NCBI GenBank assembly: GCA_025769875.1
Contig: JAGFNK010000144.1
Location: forward strand, 48,406 to 112,405
Direction of reading: 5' to 3'
Length of the DNA: 64,000 nucleotides
Source: Russula earlei
Taxonomy: Eukaryota > Basidiomycota > Agaricomycetes > Russulales > Russulaceae
In this document: positions 59,245 to 64,000 of the stretch, piece after piece
How positions within the stretch are numbered: position 1 is the first letter of the stretch
How the letters are laid out: each line of letters starts with the position of its first letter
Made by a program: the position numbers and the translations under genes
Notes under the pieces: model-generated
What the model was told of the DNA's origin: nothing
Seen by the model: the letters and a program-made list of their open reading frames with translations, nothing else
Databases searched by the model: none

Positions 59245-60144
59245 TTGACATCTGGACAGTCTCTTACCACCCGTGCTGACCAGTCGACTCATCAAGTGTC
59301 CAACAACATTCCGACCACTGGTTCTTCAGAGCCTCATACTCCCAACATCCAACTACTTTCCCTTCCCCAATCTCTTCCACTTGTTTCAACTCTATCTCCA
59401 CCACCTGGACTTCCCCCCATTGCAACTCATCCCCTTCCAGGGACCTACGTAGAGGACAACCCTCTCGACAATCAAGAAAACATTCCCCCGGTCCCACAGG
59501 GTTTCTTTAATCCTCTGGACTGTGCAGAGTACACCTTCCACCCCCACCAGTTTCAAGTTTATCGCATCTGACATAACAAAGTAGAACACTGGCGCCCTTT
59601 GGAGGAAGCAGGACGACGCAACGCCCTTTCCACCATCCCTACTATAGGTCACTTGCTCCAGCGACCATCCACCAACATCTTTGTTTCCCCATTCCAGGCC
59701 AAAACCACCCACACTTTTGTGGTACTGCCTACCGACCGTGACCTTGTCAAACAATTTAGCTTGGCAAGCTTCGAGGTGTGTAGTTCTGTGGGGATACACC
59801 CTCCGGACATAGACTTCCCCTTCGGTCGCCTCCACTATTTGTTTAACTCATCTATATATCACCATCTGGAGACACTGCCTCCCATTTATCAATTTGCGTA
59901 CCAAGGATCTTTTATCCTTACTTCCATTCACGACTTCCTGGACGGCAGAGTTTATTACTCATACGCTTACCTAAAGATAGCTGAGGGAGGATATATATCA
60001 TTTGAGAACAGCTTCTCGAACTCCCTAGACAACCTTCGTGTCTACCCTGCCTTGTCTCACTTCTGTTTCCTCCCCCATCTCCCTCTAAACCCTCTGCTTA
60101 CTTTGGACCCTCTTCGCCCAAGTGTTATCAACATTGCTACCTAG
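59245..60144 (+). pseudogene. ORF 1 between LTR and gag, element B
   Basis: About 299 codons in one frame with a single TGA (59569-59571). The first 90 residues are Ser/Pro/Thr-rich; then FFNPLDCAEYTFHPHQFQVY, STNIFVSPFQAKTTHTFVVL, RLHYLFNSSIYHHLETLPPI and FDGRVYYSY-like aromatic segments (DFLDGRVYYSYAYLKIAEGG). Not recognised. It begins at the LTR end, so the true start is uncertain. Confidence 0.55.
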
Positions 60145-60203
60145 TGCATAGTTCTTGAAAGTAAGAACTACCCTTGTAACACTAGACTAAAGAAATCAAA
60201 GCT

Positions 60204-61064
60204 TTGTCTGCAGTGCCTCCGAGATTCACAGTTTCCCCCAACCCGAGCACCGACTCTGAGTACGACTCAGAAGACGACGCAATCCTCCATCAGCACGGGC
60301 TCATTGTTAATCACCTTCCCATCCTTCGGGACATTTATTTTCCCCCAATCTCTATTGTCAACGTCTATGACCGGCAACAAATTGAAATCTGGTCTCACAA
60401 CGCCTACGTCCTCCAAGACTTAGTAGGTCTTCTCCCATTTGGACAAGTCCTCAACCAAATACAATACAACTTGTTCGTCGACACCCTTAGTCACCTCATC
60501 AAACCTGCTTGCCGCCAACTTTTGTTTTGGTACCTCTCCAACTCTAGAAACTTTGACGGAGAGCCAACTGGTATCCTCACCCTCACTGACAGCAACGAAA
60601 AGCTGTGGACTGAAGTCATCCTGCCTCAGCATTACGCTCTCGTCCAAGAACTATTGGAGGGCCAAGCCTCATATTACCTATCCCTTTTTACCCTCATGCA
60701 CGAGCACATCTTGGTGCAGTATAATTACCTCCGCCTTAACAGATCCACACAGGGAGGACCTGCAACCCTCCAATTGGCTTATGTGGAAGGCAGAAGGTAC
60801 ATTTACAACTGGAGAGAAGCTACCTGGACCCACAGCATCGTTGACGCCCCCCAGAACCTCGTAGACCCCGCAGGGCTTTATTCTCCACCGCCAGCAGTTT
60901 ACACTGGTCCCCCTGTCCCTGAAGAACTCTCCACCATCAGCCGACCTCTCACCCCTGTAGTGAGACGAACCCCGACCAGCAGCATCTGCACTCATTGGTC
61001 CCCTACACCAACTCACCCCGCTGTCTGCCTCTGTCTCAGAGAGGTGTGCAACTGCGGCTTCTGA
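60204..61064 (+). CDS. ORF 2 between LTR and gag, element B
   Basis: 286 codons, intact. Starts MSAVPPRFTVSPNPSTDSEY (acidic Ser-rich), then a helical, Leu/Tyr-rich middle (GQVLNQIQYNLFVDTLSHLI, YYLSLFTLMHEHILVQYNYL) and a Pro-rich end with a Cys cluster (CTHW...CLCLREVCNCGF). No family recognised. It sits between ORF 1 and ORF 3 in the same orientation, so likely belongs to the element rather than the host. Confidence 0.6.
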   Translation: MSAVPPRFTVSPNPSTDSEYDSEDDAILHQHGLIVNHLPILRDIYFPPISIVNVYDRQQIEIWSHNAYVLQDLVGLLPFGQVLNQIQYNLFVDTLSHLIKPACRQLLFWYLSNSRNFDGEPTGILTLTDSNEKLWTEVILPQHYALVQELLEGQASYYLSLFTLMHEHILVQYNYLRLNRSTQGGPATLQLAYVEGRRYIYNWREATWTHSIVDAPQNLVDPAGLYSPPPAVYTGPPVPEELSTISRPLTPVVRRTPTSSICTHWSPTPTHPAVCLCLREVCNCGF

Positions 61065-61141
61065 CCCGACACACCCCCCACGCCACCAGGAATAACCCTG
61101 TGGACCCCAGGAGATAGACACCTCCCGCATCAACCACTCTG

Positions 61142-61693
61142 GTGCCCTCTCACAGACGAAGAGGCCGCCGCTCTGCTTCTGCAGTTTCAAGCTCCCAAGT
61201 AGACTGCCCGTTACCATTGACTCCACCTGTTATTCCAGTCCCACTTCCTCATACTCACAGTCGATTAACCCCTTTTGCTACTCCGTTAGTAGAACATTCA
61301 AGTAGTAACGAGTCCCCCCCAGGATCCATAGTTGGTTTACGGTGCTACTTTCCAGAATTAGCATACTTAGGATCAGTTCTACCCCATAGAACGCATAGGG
61401 AGTTACTAGACTTCAAAAATCATTGCAAGGAATTGTGGTACACGCAGACACAAGCCTTTGTTCGCATAGATCACCCCATAGAGGAGATCAGTCAATTTGC
61501 TCCACACCCTTTAGACTTTGAAGGCTTTCTCTGGAAAGGCCGCGTGGCCATAACATACTCTGGCATCACTGAGGAATATTTCTGCATTGCCCAAAACCTT
61601 CAAATCCGACAAAGGGGCATCCCCACATTACTCCCAGCCTACGCCATCACATACCCCTGGGACGCAACTCACTGGACCACTGTCCCTCTATAG
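61142..61693 (+). CDS. ORF 3 between LTR and gag, element B
   Basis: 183 codons. A basic start (MPSHRRRGRRSASAVSSSQV), Pro-rich linker, then HRTHRELLDFKNHCKELWYT, PLDFEGFLWKGRVAITYSGI and PAYAITYPWDATHW. Not recognised. Its end overlaps the next ORF in another frame. Confidence 0.55.
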   Translation: MPSHRRRGRRSASAVSSSQVDCPLPLTPPVIPVPLPHTHSRLTPFATPLVEHSSSNESPPGSIVGLRCYFPELAYLGSVLPHRTHRELLDFKNHCKELWYTQTQAFVRIDHPIEEISQFAPHPLDFEGFLWKGRVAITYSGITEEYFCIAQNLQIRQRGIPTLLPAYAITYPWDATHWTTVPL

Positions 61694-62126
61694 GATCCCA
61701 GTAGCCACCTACGCAGAAGTAGTAAAAGGCGAAGGCCTTTACAGGCCACACGACCACAGGAGACGCATCTTTCATCTCCCAAGAAAGGATCAACATCTTT
61801 TTCAACTCCCGTTCTATTGCAAAGATCCCTATTGCTACTGGCACAAAGATTGGCACTACACTCGCGTCTGGCACAAGTCTTGGGACTCATAGCCCATCAT
61901 TCGGCCAGCAACATACGCAGAGGTTGTAAAGGGGGAGAACCTTTACAAACCTATACACTTCATCAGGCATATCTATTATCATACCCCAGAAGAACACCAC
62001 CACTCTCTAGAACACCCCTACTTCTGCAAGGACCCATATTGTCCAGTGGCACCAAGGTTGGCATCGTTAGTGAATGAGCCAAAGTCTGGAAGAAGAGACT
62101 TCTCGAAGACCCCTTACAGAAAGTGA
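61587..62126 (+). pseudogene. ORF 4 with a duplicated CKDPYC module, element B
   Basis: One frame broken by TAG (61890-61892). Two copies of a module of about 50 residues: ATYAEVVKGEGLYRP...FYCKDPYC (about 61700-61835) and ATYAEVVKGENLYKP...YFCKDPYC (about 61908-62040). Conserved His/Tyr-rich middle parts differ. The paired Cys and His could bind metal. It overlaps the gag start by 50 bp in a different frame. Confidence 0.55.
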
Positions 62127-63801
62127 ACAACTACAAATTCCTGTCTTCTTCCGCAACATTGACTATAACATCACTGGAGAATACTATAGTGGCTACTGTA
62201 GAGACCAAGCGGTCACCCAATATGACACCCTCTACGACCCTTGGACCTTAGACGCAAGGAAAGACTGGGATGAAGAGGACGTCAAACTCACTCCAGAAAC
62301 TCTTCGAACCCTCATCCCAGAAATCGCCTTTCTTTACAATTTTGACCTCCTCACTGGAACTGCGGTGTTCCAAGGTCGAACAGTTCACTGGAGTAGAAAT
62401 CTCGAACTATTCACATACCAAAACCATAAGCCAGTCGATTTCTTGACTGCTCAGGAGGAAGCCGAACAAGCAGAAGTCACCCGCACCCTTGAAGCCACAG
62501 TAGAAACTGCATCAAGGGTTCTATCACAGGTTACCAGAGCCCTCACCCCGGCGCGAGGGAACACTCCAACACCGGGCCCCTCTAGAGTACCAGGAGGATT
62601 TGACTCCCCTGAACCAAGCCATCTTCCCACTCCCATAACAGTAGGACAACGCACAGTAGCAGCGCCCCCGCCACCACCTCCGTCTCCTACACGGACAATA
62701 CGAGCTCCTGCTCATCCAGTCAGAACCCAACCACCACCAGCACCACCACCGGTAGCACCGGTGCAAGCAGCACCACCAGCTCCAGTGCCGCCACCACCTC
62801 CCGTACAACCCACTCCGATGGCGGCACCAGCTCCTGCCCAGGTACAACAGAATTGTATCATTGGGACTGCCCCAGAAGCCTTTGATGGCAAAGCAGAGAA
62901 TGCGGAGACATTCTGGGCTGCCTTGGACAACTACTACTACATCAACCTGGACTCATTTCCAGATGAAGGGAAAAGAGTTGCAGCAGCCCTTACTCACTTC
63001 AAGATAGGTACCCCAGCAGGGACATGGGCCCGAGAACTAACAACGAAGGCTCAAGCCTTACAACCAATCAACTATGGCTCTTGGCAAGACTTTAAGACAG
63101 CATTTGCCGATCACTTCATTCCAGCAGATGCACAACTAGAATCGAATGCCTTAATGCACTCCCTGCGACAAGGCAACACCCCGTTCAATGAATGGTACCA
63201 AAAGTGGTCCCATCATGCAACCCGCTCCCAAGCAGACGAGAACACTAAGATGTTTGCGTTCCACCGTAACCTGAATCAAGGGATCCACACCAAGATATTG
63301 GGTATAATGCCTGCACCTACCGCCTTGGCAGCACTAGTCAAGAAGGCACGCAAATTCGATCAAGTGTATCACATGTGGATGTCACCGTCATTCCGTACAG
63401 GAAAACCGCCGATACGGACGAGGGGTCTAGGTACTAATGACCTGGATACTCCAGTAGAGATCAATCTCTATCAGGGGGAACCAGGTGAACAACGCTGGAA
63501 CAACAACGCCCCACGCAACATGCTCACGAAAGCTGAGAAACAACGATGCACAGAGTTGAAGCTGTGCTACTACTGCGGCAAACCTAACCACATGGCCAAA
63601 GACTGCAGGTCTAAGAAAGCCGCTACCCGTGCTCATCGCCCCGGACAATCCTCGCAGACTGCAGTCCGTTCAGCTACCATTCAGGAAGAACAACCTGAAC
63701 AGAAAGACACAGACCCAGTTCCTATTGCCTCTCTTGTAACTTGGCGAGAAAGTCTCGCTGCTAACATTCTGCGTCCCCATTCTGCTCCTATGGATTTTTG
63801 A
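62074..63801 (+). CDS. gag of element B
   Basis: 575 codons, intact. The N-terminal part is unknown (SEQLQIPVFFRNIDYNITGE), then a Pro/Ala-rich linker (62620-62850). The capsid domain follows: AFDGKAENAETFWAALDNYY, AALTHFKIGTPAGTWARELT, WQDFKTAFADHFIPADAQL and TPFNEWYQKWSHHATRSQAD. Zinc knuckle CYYCGKPNHMAKDC lies near residue 505. It is clearly a Ty3/gypsy retrotransposon gag with N-terminal extension. Absence of stops in 1.7 kb suggests a recent or selected copy. Confidence 0.92.
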   Translation: MSQSLEEETSRRPLTESEQLQIPVFFRNIDYNITGEYYSGYCRDQAVTQYDTLYDPWTLDARKDWDEEDVKLTPETLRTLIPEIAFLYNFDLLTGTAVFQGRTVHWSRNLELFTYQNHKPVDFLTAQEEAEQAEVTRTLEATVETASRVLSQVTRALTPARGNTPTPGPSRVPGGFDSPEPSHLPTPITVGQRTVAAPPPPPPSPTRTIRAPAHPVRTQPPPAPPPVAPVQAAPPAPVPPPPPVQPTPMAAPAPAQVQQNCIIGTAPEAFDGKAENAETFWAALDNYYYINLDSFPDEGKRVAAALTHFKIGTPAGTWARELTTKAQALQPINYGSWQDFKTAFADHFIPADAQLESNALMHSLRQGNTPFNEWYQKWSHHATRSQADENTKMFAFHRNLNQGIHTKILGIMPAPTALAALVKKARKFDQVYHMWMSPSFRTGKPPIRTRGLGTNDLDTPVEINLYQGEPGEQRWNNNAPRNMLTKAEKQRCTELKLCYYCGKPNHMAKDCRSKKAATRAHRPGQSSQTAVRSATIQEEQPEQKDTDPVPIASLVTWRESLAANILRPHSAPMDF

Positions 63802-63830
63802 TAGAACCCCTTAGTGCACCGCTAAGGAAT

Positions 63831-64000
63831 ATGGTACAGATTGCCACTATACCCGTACAAATCAATTACCCCAAAGTCTTTACAAAGAATATAAGATCCC
63901 CTTCCATAGCCTTGAAAGTAACACTCGTGGGGAAACTCAGTGGCAAGGAAATCGGTGCAAGTGCCCTCATAGACAGTGGAGCAGAAGGAATGATCATCCA
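63831..64000 (+). CDS. start of pol (aspartic protease) of element B, partial
   Basis: The frame is -1 relative to gag and is open across the gag stop. It ends at the window edge within ALIDSGAEGMII, the DSGA active site of retroviral-type aspartic proteases. Preceded by VTLVGKLSGKEIGAS. Confidence 0.85.
   Translation, partial: MVQIATIPVQINYPKVFTKNIRSPSIALKVTLVGKLSGKEIGASALIDSGAEGMII

Larger units (their letters stand above)
49516..59250 (+). repeat. 5' LTR of element B, split by element A
   Basis: Left piece 49516-49872, right piece 58642-59250; the junction TTAAT is duplicated around element A. The right piece contains a TATA-like AGTATATAAGTGCTC (about 58970), an AATAAA-like signal, and a GGACAGTC...GACTGTCC hairpin. 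The uninterrupted order is confirmed by the reverse solo copy at 30404-32842. Confidence 0.9.
49516..64000 (+). mobile_element. Ty3/gypsy element B (5' part; continues past the window)
   Basis: 5' LTR split in two (49516-49872 and 58642-59250) by element A, then about 2.8 kb of extra ORFs, gag (62074-63801) and the start of pol (protease, from 63831). The LTR begins TGTCACGAACC and ends GAGTCTTGACA; its length without the insert is about 966 bp. It inserted into the P-loop gene at CCATG. The 3' LTR lies outside the window. Confidence 0.9.

Noticed and set aside
59245..62126. Host genes between LTR B and gag
   Set aside because: They lie between a defined LTR end and gag on the same strand, lack introns, and overlap gag; element membership is simpler.

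Overview
The window is eukaryotic and reads as an Agaricomycete (mushroom-forming basidiomycete) genome. Evidence: compact genes split by many 45-65 bp GT..AG introns, an Agaricomycete-type sesquiterpene synthase, basidiomycete-only protein families, and chromodomain Ty3/gypsy, hAT, MULE and DDE transposons typical of these fungi. I cannot name the species.

Positions 1-30,000 are a gene-dense, mostly housekeeping block on both strands. In order: MARVEL-like membrane protein (-), mitochondrial ribosomal protein uL2m (+), ribosome-biogenesis factor Rix1 (+), RNA polymerase I factor Rrn11 (-), sesquiterpene synthase (-), Reptin/RuvB-like 2 (+), RNA polymerase III subunit Rpc11 (-), exocyst Sec10 (+), enoyl-CoA hydratase of the methylglutaconyl type (-), inositol polyphosphate kinase (+), a conserved basidiomycete protein (+), a BTB/POZ protein (+), a Ser/Pro-rich protein (-) and a three-finger C2H2 protein (-). 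Several act in ribosome or transcription machinery (uL2m, Rix1, Rrn11, Rpc11, RuvB-like 2), but they are independent transcription units. Intergenic gaps are often 25-350 bp. Rpc11 carries a 7-nt microexon.

Positions 30,000-49,500 are a transposon graveyard, poor in CpG. A reverse solo LTR (family B) holds two other solo LTRs (A and D), each flanked by its own target-site duplication. Next come another D solo LTR, an A LTR with a stub of internal sequence, a decayed hAT transposase split by an A LTR, a decayed MULE transposase split by an A LTR that itself holds a further insert, and a decayed DDE transposase whose first catalytic aspartate appears to be asparagine. A 22-bp x 8 minisatellite of CACGTG-type palindromes separates this from a P-loop gene that is cut off by the next element.

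Positions 49,516-64,000 are a nest of gypsy elements. Element B begins at 49,516 and runs off the window; its 5' LTR is split by a whole 8.76-kb chromodomain element A (49,873-58,636, TSD TTAAT), whose gag is in turn split by a solo LTR D (TSD GAGTC). Element A has near-identical LTRs but many stop codons, several of them TGA where CGA (Arg) is expected. Element A carries a 3' extension after the chromodomain with a second zinc knuckle, and element B carries about 2.8 kb of extra ORFs between its LTR and gag. These are the least familiar features in the window. Pairwise comparison of LTR copies shows CpG to TpG/CpA decay, consistent with cytosine-methylation-driven mutation of repeats.
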